64,000 nt of DNA. Origin: Kryptolebias marmoratus (lineage: Eukaryota; Chordata; Actinopteri; Cyprinodontiformes; Rivulidae). The position numbers were made by a program, and so were the translations under genes. The notes beneath the pieces are model-generated. The model did not search any database. It saw only the letters and a list, made by a program, of their open reading frames with translations, and was not told the DNA's origin. Shown one piece after another: positions 12,515-24,600 of the stretch; the first letter of the stretch is position 1, and every line of letters starts with the position of its first letter. Where the stretch lies: positions 7,348,989-7,412,988 of the forward strand of contig NC_051439.1 in assembly GCF_001649575.2 (NCBI RefSeq), in the 5' to 3' direction.

Positions 12515-13855
12515 ATTACAAGCCAATTTCCAAATAAAAGTTGGGACGTTGTGTATTATGTAAATAAAAACAGAACACATTAACTCATATTTTATTAACA
12601 CAGTAAACATATTAAATGTGAAGCCTCTCTTCTTCTTCTAACATCAGTCTGTAAACATCCAGGAGCTGAGGAGAGCAGCTGCTGGAGGTTTTAGAGGGAA
12701 TGTTGTCCCATTCTGCTCTGATGGAGGATTCTAGCTGCTCAACAATCCTGAGTCTTTGCTGGTGAGAGGTCTGGACTGCAGGCAGGTCAGTTCAGCTCCT
12801 GGACTCTTCTACTATGAAGCCATGCTGCTGGAATGATGCAGTCTGAGGTTTAACATTGACTTGATGAAATATGCAAGACCGTCTGGATGGGAGAATATGT
12901 TGTTCTAAAACCTGGATATACTTTTCTGCACTGATGGTGCCTTGCCAGATGTGTAAGCTGCCCATTCCAGAGGCACTAATGTACCCCATACTATCAGAGA
13001 GGCAAGGTTTTGAACTGAGTACTGATAACACTCTTTAGTACAGAGGACATGGCTTTCATAGTTTCCAAAAGGAATTTCATATTTTGGTTCCTCTGACCAC
13101 AGATCAGTTCTCCTCTGTCCCTCAGTCCATTTTAAATGAGCTTTGGTCCAGAGAAGACAGCAGTGTTTCTGGATGGTGTTCACATCTGGCTTCTTCTTTG
13201 CTTGATAGAGCTTTAAGCAGCATTAGTGGATGGTACAGTGAACTGTGTTTACAGGAAGTGTTCCTGAGTCCATGCAGTGATGTCCAGAACAGAATCAGAC
13301 CTGGTTTTAATGCAGTGGCCCCTGAGGGCCCCAAGATCACAGACATCTAATACTGACTTTTAGTCCTTTGAGGTCAGAGATTTCTACAGATTTTTTTTAA
13401 CAAATCTTTTGATATTATGTGTTATAGATTATCGGATATGTTTTCAGTTTTCTATTTAGGAACATTATTCTATTTTTAGACAGTTTTGCAGACTGCTGAA
13501 CCTCTGCCCATCTTTACTTCTAAGATATTCAGCCTTTCTAAGATGCTCCTTTTATTCCCAGTCCTCTTACTGACCTATTGACAATAAACCTAGTTAGTTA
13601 CAAAATGCTCCTCCAGGCATTTCTCATTCATACCACCTAACTTTTACAGTCTTTTGTTGCCCCTGTCCCATATTTCTTGAGATGTGTTGCTGCCGTAAAA
13701 ATCAAAATTATTATTTTTTAAACAAAAAAGTGGTACATTATCCTAAACATTTGATGTTTTCTGTGTTCTGTTGTGAATAAAATATGGGTTTATGAAATTT
13801 GCAAATCATTGTATTCTGTTTTTAATTCACATTTTACGCAACGTCCCAACCTTTC
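12515..13855 (-). mobile_element. Tc1-like transposon relic, near full length
   Basis: The minus strand holds degraded pieces of a Tc1/mariner transposase ([20 protein letters not shown], then RRTDLWSEE, and IWQGTISAEKYIQVLEQHIL) in separate frames. The ends carry AAAGTTGGGACGTTGTGTAT-type and CAACGTCCCAACCTTT-type inverted termini. Many stops and frameshifts mean it is inactive. Sister copies lie at 39756, 45192 and 56035. Confidence 0.75.
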
Positions 13856-13869
13856 CAGTTAAAACCTAA

Positions 13870-15050
13870 CAGGTGTTGTTTTATGCTGAGAATTAAAGGA
13901 TCCCAGCCTGAGTAGAAAGCAGCAACAGGAAGAGGCTCCATCAGTTAATGCTGCCTATAAAATGCATCAATGACTACTTTCTAACGAACTGCTGAAATGT
14001 GTGCGTTTCATCTGGTGGCACAGTCCAGACTACACAGAGATTCTGTTCCGTTCACGTCGACTCGACATCAAGGCCGAAGTATTCGTCAGAACACCAGAAT
14101 GTCCTGTGAGGAGTCGGTGGTTCAGAGGAGCTCAGGTCATGTGAAGAACCAGCACATTTGGCTCCGTTTGGTCTCTGGTGAGTTCCAAAACTATTCCAGT
14201 CATGTCGGGAGGGAAATTCTTTACCGGCTGAGCCATGTATGGAGTACTGCGGCAGGCCCGAGCTGTGTTTGGGTTCGCAGCCAAAAAACCTGGGGATCAA
14301 ACTGGACCGTTCATTTTACATTTAAACTGCAGTGTTGCTAATAGCTGGAATAAAAATGAGAAAAAAAAACCCTCCAAAACAGCAGGAATTTGTGGTTGAA
14401 CTGGGCTCTTCCTTGTTGTAAATGTGACCTACGATGGAGGGGGAAAAAAAAGGGATAAAACGTGACCTCAGCTTGAGTAAATCCACAAAAACATTCACTG
14501 ACAGCGCTCTTCTAATATAAGCACAAAGACGAAAAAAAAAAAAAGATTTTGAATGACATCAGACTGGAGCGTCAGCTGAAAAAAAAAAAAAAAGTTTTCT
14601 ACAGCCTCTAATTGACACTTTGTCCTTGTGGAGCCCAGCAGTCCTGCTATCATGTCGTGGACAGTAAAAAACAAACAGTCCTATCTGAATGCTTGTCCCT
14701 GAGCAGACATGGAGTTAAACGAAGGGTGTCTACTTCCTGCTGATAAGCTGCAGGCCACACACCAGCTCTAACAAGCACAGGAAATTATTTGGACAAAAGA
14801 GGGCGAAAACATACAAACAAATCAACTAAAGCGAATACTTGTCTCTCCGCTCACGACAGATGAAGACATGAGGCCAGTTTTCTTATTCTGCCTCATAGAA
14901 ATCGGACATTTGGGAATCTGAGGAGCTGCAGTGGGTGGGCTCTGATCATCTGCTGCAAAGGTTCAGCCATTTGTGGTTATCCACCTCACGATGGGTCAGC
15001 CTTCAGTCGCCATGAAAAGTGGGCGACATTGTAACTGTGTGTGTGTGTTT
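13870..15050. other. intergenic, nothing recognised
   Basis: Between the Tc1 relic and the next family A piece (15055-15140). Short ORFs around 14000-14340 on both strands overlap each other. No homology, RNA or regulatory signal could be supported. Confidence 0.5.
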
Positions 15051-15520
15051 CTTTGTCTGTTAAGCACAATATCTCATGAACCAGTGGACGGATTGAGGAA
15101 ACTTTCAGAAAGTAAGCACTGAATGTAACTCCAACCAGCTCTGATGCGTGTCAAATCTTCACTTTGTCACAATCTCCCATCCTGAGCTGCAGGTTGGCGA
15201 CAGCGGAAAGGAACGAGTTCCTTTTAACAGGAAGAAACCTCCAGCTGAGCCAGAACCAGAACCAGGCTCGGCACGAGCGGCCATCTGCTTCGGCTCGGGT
15301 TTGAGAGGACAGGAAAGAGACACGGACAAACACAGAATAACTGGTCCATGTGTGGTCTCTATAGGAAGAAAATCGCATGTTAACGATAGAAATATTTACA
15401 AATACAAACATGAAGACCCATGAGGTGTCCAGCTGTGCAGTTTGACATTTCCATGTTAAAGGGTCATCCATTTAGAGCTGAGACGAGAAAATGTCCAGAC
15501 AGACGGGCAAAGTTCTCACA

Positions 15521-15730
15521 CAGGGCTGTCAAACTCCGCTGTCCTGGGAGTTTTAGGTGTTTCTGCTCCAACACACCTGATTCAAACGGTTTAATCACCT
15601 CCTCACCAAATCATCAAGTTCTCCAGGAGCACGGCAACAAGTCATTAATTTAAACCAGGTGTTTTAAAGCAAGAGCACATCTAAAACATGCAGGAGAGCG
15701 GCCCCCGAGGGATGGAGTTTGACACCCCTG
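15521..15730. mobile_element. hAT-like MITE
   Basis: Inverted ends CAGGGCTGTCAAACTC and GAGTTTGACACCCCTG, about 210 bp, with no coding sequence. Flanking 8-mers TTCTCACA and CTCTAACA match at six of eight positions, a decayed target duplication. Confidence 0.65.
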
Positions 15731-16394
15731 CTCTAACATAACATGTCCCCTGTGAGGACGGGTGTATAAAAACTTTATATATTTTAGATTTTCTTGTTAC
15801 ACTATGAAGGTTAAATTAGCCCACATCTGTTAATGTAATATAACTGAGGGTAAAGTTGATTTAAAATCATGCTCTTCAACATATTTGGGATTTTAGTTGT
15901 TTCTGCTGCCCCCTAGTGGCTACAAAAATATGGTTTGTTCCAAAAGTTGGTATTTTAATTTGCACCAAACGTAAAAAGAAACGTTTAATGATTACATGTG
16001 AGGTCAATGAGTGAGCAGTTCTGGTCAGAACTGGAGCTTCGTTCTGATGAAACTGCTGAACATTTATGCGTTTGCTGATTTTTCTTTTTTCCCCTGTGAT
16101 TCAGTTTGTTTCATCAAATGTCAGAACAATATTCTCCTTGAATTAATCATCTCTAAAGGACTGGAACTTTAGGAGTCTGCAGGTTTAAAAAACCGTCCTC
16201 CTTTTTCAGCCATACATTAAGTATACAGAGACCACTGAGCCTAAAACAAAAAGGAGACAAATCTTTACTAACTTCATACAGAACATTTGTTCTTGAACAG
16301 CTGCACAAAAAAACCCTACAAAGCAGCTCCTGTAACATCTTCACTTCCACCACCGAACTGTACATTTTTACCATGAACTTCCTCAACGAAAGAT

Positions 16395-16640
16395 TCTGGT
16401 CAAACCTTGAAGGTAACGTTACACAAGACCTCATCAATCAGTTAGCAGTCAGAGTACATGATGTGAATGACTCTCAGAGACTACCACACCAAATTTCAAT
16501 ATTTCAACAACTGACTCAGTTATGGCTGGTTTTGTGTTGGCGAATGGCAGCCATCTTAAACTGGGCCGTCTCCGGTAGCTAAGGTACGTCCAGTGATTAC
16601 ATTCAGTGGTTCATGAGATATTTTGCTAACAGACACAGGC
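16395..16640 (+). repeat. family A repeat copy, downstream of dcaf5
   Basis: Forward copy: CTGGTCAAACCTTGAAGG, GACTCTCAGAGACTACCACA, CAGCCATCTTAAACTGGG and ATGAGATATTTTGCTAACAG. Confidence 0.7.
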
Positions 16641-16940
16641 AAAGCCATCATTTTTTTTGGTTCACAGCCAACTCAAGCGGCTTCATATTGTCATTCCAGG
16701 ACAATGGAGTCCATGTTGCTGTGGTAACAGCCAGCAGATAAAGCTGTTGAACTCGGACGCTTTGATAAAACTGCTCCATTATTTCATCAAACGCTGCAGC
16801 CTTTGACACCGGAGAAGAAATGAATTCTTCAGAAGCGAGAAAACAAATATGTACGGACTTGTAACTGTGCTCAGGGACTGGATAAAACACACACACACAC
16901 AAAAAAGTTGATGTGAATGCAGTTTATCCAAACTGATTTC

Positions 16941-16946
16941 TTTAAT
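16941..16946 (-). terminator. dcaf5: probable dcaf5 polyadenylation signal (ATTAAA)
   Basis: On the minus strand ATTAAA lies about 430 nt past the dcaf5 stop. A T-run and (GT)8 block follows at about 16885-16908, which would serve as the GU/U-rich downstream element. The implied 3' UTR is about 450 nt. Cleavage would fall near 16915. Confidence 0.5.
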
Positions 16947-17377
16947 ATTTCGAGAGGCAGTCAATTCTTCAGCCCCCTTCATGTAGTGTCAGCTAACAAA
17001 CAGGTTCAAATAAAAATTAACCCAACCAGAGTCACATCAGAACGAAACGTCAAAATCAAACCTGTTGTTCTAGAGAAGACCTAATTTCTGTTATTGGTGG
17101 GTAAACTTTAGATCCAGGTGGGTCTTTCTGCAACAACCTGAGCAGAAGGAAGAAAGGAAAAAAACAAAATGTTGATTTAACATAAAAAACAATGCCTCTC
17201 GCTTAGTTTATGTACAATTTCATGTAATCTGAGGTTAGTCAACACTGTCTAAACTATTTGAACGTCCTGTGTTCAGAGACTGCCAGAGTTTGAGATAGAA
17301 ATGAAAAAAGCTGAGTTAGAAAATCCTCGTTGAAGTCCGTTCGATGAATTCTTTCCAAGACGACGAAGAGAAGGCTC

Positions 17378-18668
17378 TTAAATCTTTAGCTTCTTTTGTA
17401 GCTTTTTCCCACGAGTCCGTTTTAGAATACTCTGAGCCAAGCTGTTCTCCCGCTGCGCCCTGGCGTCTTCCGGAGGAGGTCCAGTCTCCTCCTCGGACTC
17501 CGAGGACACGTGCGGGTTAGCCGGCGTCCTGGGTCGGTGCTGCCCGTTCGCTCCGGGGCTGTGTCTGCTCTGGGAGTCTGCCGCCACTGAGCTATCGTTA
17601 GCTTCTCTGCTATCAGGGCTGTCTGCAGCCGGGTCTGGCCTCTCAGTCCTATATGCATCCAGTAACAGAGGGGACGCAGCTGGCTCTCTGTCCTCATTCT
17701 CCTGACTCCCGGGAGACATTACTGGACTTTGACACACAAAGTCAGACGGACTCAGACACTTGTCCTCCTCTGTGGCGCTCACAGTTTGGGGTTTGATTTG
17801 AAGGGGGGTTTGTTCCTCGCCTGACGAGGAGGAAGACAAGTCATCGACTGAGATTGAGGGGTAACTGCAGGAGTCTATGGCGGAGAACAGAGCCTGGACG
17901 GACTGAGGCGGGTTCCCGGCTCGAGACACCACGTTCATACGCCGTCGCCTCATCACGTTCTGGCGCCTCACAGCGCTGCGCCGCTCCTCGTCGTCGCTGC
18001 TGGAGCTGGAGGTGGAAGTGGAGGAGCTGGATGCCCCGGCGGGAAGCGACGGAGAGGAGGTGGGGCTGGAGAGCGTGGAGTTGTCCCTGGGGCTCGGCGA
18101 TCGAGGCCGGGGCATCGGGTCGAGCCAAAACTCACTAGAGTCCGAGTCTTCGTTCACCAGGAAGCCAGACTGATGAGGCTGTCTTCTCTGTCTCCTGGGG
18201 CGGCCCTCCCCGTCCTCCCCGGTCTGCTCGTCCCCTCCTGAGCCGTCGGGGGCAGCTAGAGAGGAAGAGGAGGAGTTGTCAGAGTCGCTGTGGTGATCGG
18301 CAGCGGAGGCGGCGGGGGCGGGGGCGGCCGCCGTGGCCCGCGTGGAGNNNNNNNNNNNNNNNNNNNNNNNNNNNNNNNNNNNNNNNNNNNNNNNNNNNNG
18401 CGTGGAGCTGTATGATGGCCTCCTCGCTCAGATCGCTGTCGGAGTCTGTGCTCCAGCCTTCGATCTCCCGACGCACCAGAGAGTCGAAGAACGCCATCAT
18501 GCGGGGATCCTCCGCGATAGACTGGCTGACGTAATCGTGGGACAGACCGCTGCCGCTGTTGAGCACCAGGTTGATGTACTCCTCGTGCGTGTAGAGGCTG
18601 CGGGACTTATCCTCCACGCGGCCCTCCAGATCCCCCTCGCTGCCAGGCTGCTGGTAGGGACTCCACAG
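17378..18668 (-). CDS. dcaf5: dcaf5 coding exon 9 (terminal; contains assembly gap)
   Basis: Begins LWSPYQQPGSEGDLEGRV and runs through the conserved YTHEEYINLVLNSGSGLS and SDSDLSEEAIIQLH segments up to a 52-N gap (18348-18399). After the gap the frame resumes as ADHHSDSDNSSSS, then NEDSDSSEFWLDPMPRPRSP and long Ser/Glu/Asp-rich stretches to the TAA at 17378-17380. The two sides are in register only if the true gap length is a multiple of three, which 52 is not. Residues hidden in the gap cannot be inferred. Confidence 0.93.
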
Positions 18669-21600
18669 CTGAGAGGGACGACAGAAAAGACCATGGAGGT
18701 AAGACAGGTACAGACATCTACAGCCTGAAAACTGCTCTTCTTGTGTCAGAACACCTGCATGTGTTCATTACATTAAAAAAAAAAAAAGGAGAAAGCCATT
18801 TCTCAATACTTGTACTTGTCTGTACTTGTATACTTTATTATGTGAACTGGAGTACAAGTACTGCACTAATTCAAGCTACACATCCAGGTAAGTTCGCCCC
18901 AAGCGCCTGGATGGGTCCATTTTTAATCAAGTATGAGTTGAGGGGAGACTTGTGCGAACGTGGGGCAGCTAGATATCCCAGAATGCATTTCATTAGACAG
19001 ACAGCAACAGTGAAGCAGGAAGGTAAGTGCTTAAAGTTCCTGCTGTTACTATTAGTTTGTCACTAAATGAAGTTTAAATGTTTTTAGGCGAGAATAGTAG
19101 CTTAAAACATCAGTTTACGAAGAATTTGTTTATTTTTAAATCTGCTGCAGAGTCTGGGTGTTGAAAACCTCCACCGAGCCGAGCCGAGCCGAGCCGGGCC
19201 GGGCCGGGCCGGGCCGGGCCAGTCGATGTAAGCTGTCTCCTGGTCCGTCGCTCTGATTGTCCACCATCTGTTCTGTGTTTGGAGTGGTTACATGTGAGAC
19301 GTAACGCACTGTTGGATAATTCTAAGGAAATAAAACTACATCTGGACAATCACCATTACTGTTTCATTAGAGCAGTTTAACTATTTTGTACCAGACAAGT
19401 TTCAACTTTTCATAACATTTTAAGCTGAATAAAGTTGCGTGTTTCCTCTTATTTCCATCTTTATTGTAACACAGTGATCCTCTCCTGCGTTCTTCAACTT
19501 CTCATCTATAAACTGTTTTTAACTAAAGTTACTGTAACTATTAACCATCTTTCCTTGAATACAACCTGGTTGACCGATCCTGATACAGAAATAATACAAA
19601 AATGTTTAAATGCATCACAGGATTTATTTGCTTTTATTTAAAAACAAAAATGAAATCACCATTAACGTCGCCACTGGACTAATTTCACACATCGCCTAAA
19701 AATGATTTTTCTATCATTAGAATTTAACATTACTAAATAAAATATTTATTTGTGGTTATTTTAATGTTAATGCACAGATATAAATAAGCAGATTCAGAGA
19801 ACATGTTGACATGTTGATCGGCTTCTTTATTCTAACATATTTATGATTATATTTAGGATCAAGGCTGAAACTTGAATTTACCCTCAAGTATTGAGAATAA
19901 ATTCCAATTTTAATGAACTGCAGTGTTAATAATTGTACAGTAATTGTGCCTCTCTGCAGTTCTGCTCTTTGTGAAGTAACGTTCAGAGCCTGAAGCTGAA
20001 GTTAGTAATTATTAGCCTCCTTTGTGAGCCTGCAGTAGACTGTATGTCACACGGCAGCACGCCTACGGGCCCTAAACACTCAGATTTGATCACAGAGCTT
20101 TGCAGATTCAACTCGTAGCTTTGTATCTCTACACCACTGTGTCAAACGGCTGTGCAGGCGCCTCTTTTTGACCAACTGGGTCGATCTACGGTCTCACCAA
20201 TAATATCCACCGAGCGTCAAGTCGTGTGAACGGACACGCGTGTGCTCTTTCGCGCACAGATCAGGCCTCTCAGCTGTGACGCCGATTCGGACGCTGCAGG
20301 CGTTAAGCCAATCAAATGATGGGGTGGCTTCTAAAATGGCTTCATGAAGTCCACCTTTCACATTTAGAGGCACTGAGGAGTTGTTTTAAGCAACTAAAGA
20401 GTGACAATTCTTGTTTTTTTTTTGTCTTGGTTCTTTATGCAGCAGCTGACAGGAAGTTAGAGGCTTTGCATTCAGAGGTCAAAACTCCTGAGAGAGAAAG
20501 GTAAAATGGTTAAAATGAAAGCGAAAAATGGCGTTCTTACAAAAATCTATTGCCTGACAGACAGTATATTCATCCATCTGCTCCAGCTGCAGTGTCTCCT
20601 TGTGTACTTGTACTTGTGTACTTTGTATTGGGCCGCAGTAAAGACATATGTGAGTGCTTCTTCAGAAAGTTAGTTTTATGCCAGAGGCTTGTTTAAGAAA
20701 TCCTGTTCTGACTTGGGGAATGACGCCTACAACCACTTGATGATCCTGATGCTGCAGCAGACAGAAAGATCTCCCGTCGTTAACCCTAAACTGAAGCAGG
20801 CTTAAAAAACGACAGCTCTTCGTGATGTTCGCCGACTGACCTTGATAACCTTCTCCACGCCCGAGGAGCAGATCATGTAGGTGTGGGGGTTGAAGCGAAC
20901 CTGGTTCACGATGGAGCGGTGACCCTTCAGAACCATGAATGCCCCGTTCACCACGTGCCCAGGGCCTCCTGTGAAGGACAGCTCTGTTAACGCCATGATG
21001 CAAGAGACTCAAAAACAGGCAAACTCAGTTAGCACTTGTGGACCTCTGACTGCAGAAAAAAAAAAGAAAGAAACAGACACATCAGGATTAATCCTTATAA
21101 TACATCACGTTTTTATCTGTGTTAGTACCACCCGGGAGGAGTACGTCAACAAATGTATTTTCCTCACAATGTTCAAAGCACATCACATTTAATTCTTTAA
21201 GCACAAGTGTTGATCTTTTAAAGCTTTTGCCACGTTTTTAGAATGTATAATGGATGTTTATTGCAGTTTTTTCTGCAACCTTTGCTTTTTTAGTCTTGAT
21301 GACAGTTCAATAAAGTGATAAAACCTGTTCTGGTCTTTGATTATTTGGTGTATTACGAAGGACTTTTTGCTCTATTTGAGGCAATGTCTCATCACAGACT
21401 TGTCTGTCTCATTACATCTGTAACAATAATGACAGAACCTGGAGAGGTGGAGGGATGCTCTTAAAAGACGAGGGATTAAAGTCAGCTGTAGGAAGACAGA
21501 GTTCATGTGCGTGAATGAGAGGGAGGCAGGTGGAACAGTGAGGCTACAAGGAGGTCAGAGGTCACAAAGGAGCAGGACTTCAAGAACTTTGGGTCGACTG

Positions 21601-24600
21601 TCCAGGAAAACGGGGAGTGTGGTAAAGAGGTGAAGAAGAGAGTCCAGGTAGGATGGAGTGGATGGAGAAAAGTTTCAGGAGGGATTTGTGACAAAAAGGT
21701 GGCAGCAAAGGTCAAAGGGCAGGTTTACAGACAGTGGTGAGAGCAGCTGTGGTGTTTGGTTTGGAGACAAAAAGACAGGAAACAGAACAGGAAGTGGCAG
21801 AGCTGAAGATGTCCAGGTTCTCCTTGGGAGGGACGAGGATGGACAGGATTAGGAATGAGGTCATCAGAGGTCCAGCACAGGTTGAAGGACTGGGAGATAA
21901 AGTTAGAGAGGCCAGACTGAGATGGTTTGGACATGAGCAGAGGAGGGACAGGGGGTATATTGGTAGAAGGATGTTAGAGACAAAGAGGAGACATCTGGAT
22001 GCAGTTAGAGAGAACATGGAGGGAGTTGGAGAGAGGACAGAGGACAGAGAGGACAGAGTTAGATGGTGGAGGATGACTTGCTGTGGAGACCCCTGAAAAG
22101 AGAACAGCCGAAAGAAAAAGAAGAAGATTGTTCCATCTGTAATGCTTGGGGTCGTAGGTTAGGTTAGAGGTGGGTCTGTGACGTTGTTGCCTGGGTTCTT
22201 TACTGAACCGAAGAAGCCTTTTGGATGAGAGGTGAAATGTCTTCAAGAATCAACAGAACTTCAGCTGCCTTTCACTGAACCACTTAGGATTCAACTTTAC
22301 TAGCTGTACAAGTACAAAACCTTGGGTTTTTGCAGCCGAATGGTCACTGAGATAGATAGTTAAAACTGGATAAAGCTTCCTGTCCTGTCACTACACTGCA
22401 GTAGGATCACACTGACTGATGCAACACATTAATCATTTATTCTGAAATAAAAACAAATGTATTCTGTTCATTGTTAGTTCTTTGAGGAAAACTGGAATTG
22501 GCCTAAATCAGTATTCTTCAAGGAATGCTACTTCTTTTCCCCTCAAACTCTAAACATTACACACTGACATTCTGGTGATCTAATCATTCTGCTTTATCGG
22601 GTAAAAACAGGAACCTGGTGCGGTGAAATAAAAGCGCCATCAGGGCAGACGGATTCAGCCTCTCACCTGCTTCTGGGTCGTTGGGGATTTTCCACATGTA
22701 GAGATTAAAGTCATCTGATCCGGACAAGATGTACTGAAGAGGAGAACATATGGATGCTTAGATTTAGGATCACCAAGAAGAGAGTGAAAACTTCAAGCAT
22801 CTGTACATCAGGTTTCACACCCAGCACAAACCCAACAGAAGCCCTCAGTGTGTTAGTGAGCTGGTATTAGGATTTCTGAACACACAGCTCCACCTAAACC
22901 AGGCTGAGGGGAGCGCTGACAGGGTCAGGGTTCAGACTACTTCCTGTTCTTTTCAGACACACGGGTTCTAAAGTGACGAGAACAGGAAGAATGGCAAAAA
23001 GCAAAAGTTCTGCCAGAAAGAACAACTTAGCAGATTTAAGACACTGCTGTCTTATCAGTACTTGTACTCTTTTTACTAAACTAAAGCCCGTTTTCTATAA
23101 GATACCTGCCTGAATGCTGAGTTACATTGTTGTTTACTTGTTTATAATTTGTTTATAATAGCTTTAGTGTTCTTTTTGGCTAAATTTAGCCTCTGTTTTG
23201 CTACTTTTAGCTGTTTTGTTCATTTCAGTTTTAACGTTTTCTGCTTTGTTAACTAGCGTTTTGCTAATTTAGCATTAGCATCAGCAGCGCTAACTTTAGC
23301 TACTGTTCTGCTCATTCTGGGTTTAGCATCTGCTTTGCTAACTTTAGTATAGTTTAACTAATATGAGCTACTGTCCTGCTCCTTCTGGCTACTGTTCTCC
23401 TGCTTTTAGCGTGTTTTGCTCATTAGCCCCGGCTGTATTTGTTTTCAATTTAACCAACTTTTAGCTTCTTCAGCACATTTCAGCAAAGTCATTAATCACT
23501 CGTTTGTCTTGTTTACACTTGTTGAACTTTAGTTGATAGTTTACCCAACAGTAACTCAACCTTTTAGCCACTCAAGTTAACTTTAATTTCCTTCTGGAAA
23601 CATCCTGCCGACCTTTGAGCACTTCTCTTCTCAATTAGCGGCTGCTTTTTTCTTACACAAACACAATAAAAAAAGGTTTTTGTGGTTTTATTACAAGAGT
23701 ACGGCCAAAGGTACATAATACACACATCAAGACTGTCAGAGTACTCAAACACCAAAGCATAAAGTCACTCACACAACTATCCTGAATACATGTGCCTAGA
23801 GTTTGAGCACAGACAGGGTTTTCACAAATGGGTTACTTGTGACCTTGACCTTGAAATCAATAGGGATCATCCTTGACTCATGAGATGTCCAGCTGTGCGG
23901 TTTGACATTCCTTACTGTTGCAAGGTTAGAGCTCAGATAAAAATAAAACCTGTCCACAGACAGGCATGTCATACCATAATATGACAGGCGTTTCAACAGG
24001 GTTTTGTGGTTTTATTACCAGTTAACAAGAAATGAGAAGAAACCTTCTGCAGGGACTGTTACTCAGACGAGTGGAGCTGCACATGAACGCCTGCGTGCTC
24101 CATGACTGACACGTGAAGCAGGAATGTTGCACGGCACCGTGAAAATCCTCTACTGTCTGATACGTAGTTCCATTTCCCAGCTGGAACACCGAAGAAACAT
24201 TCCTTTTATCTTGTTAAACCTTTTGTTTTTGTCCACCTCGACATTTTTAGTCCAACTAATGTCTTCCTCTGAGTCTGTGGAAAGTTTGACCCAAAACTGA
24301 GCGGGACTCGTAAACTCCGTTTCAGCAGGAGGGAGGGAAATGAGGAAAACTATCGCCACATGAGTAGTTCAGGAACCTTATTACTGCCTGTAGCTGAAGG
24401 CGAAATGGGATGTTTTTGCCTGTATGTGCGAGTTTGTTTGAACCATTAGCAAACTTCAGTAACATTTGGAGTCGACCCTATTCAAGATGGCTGACACAAA
24501 ACTAAAATGGCTAAATTTAATTTCACTGAATTTATAACTCCCAGTAGCTGAGCATTACCTGATGGAGACTGTTAGCAAAATACCCCATGAACCACAGGAC

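Noticed and set aside
17854..18138. ORF opposite the dcaf5 last exon
   Set aside because: Antisense shadow of Ser/Arg-rich coding sequence; the minus-strand frame is clearly the real one.
21734..22096. 120-codon plus-strand ORF as a host gene
   Set aside because: Its sequence (LRWFGHEQRRDRGYIGRR) is the tail of a LINE reverse transcriptase, and the flanks continue the same element in other frames.
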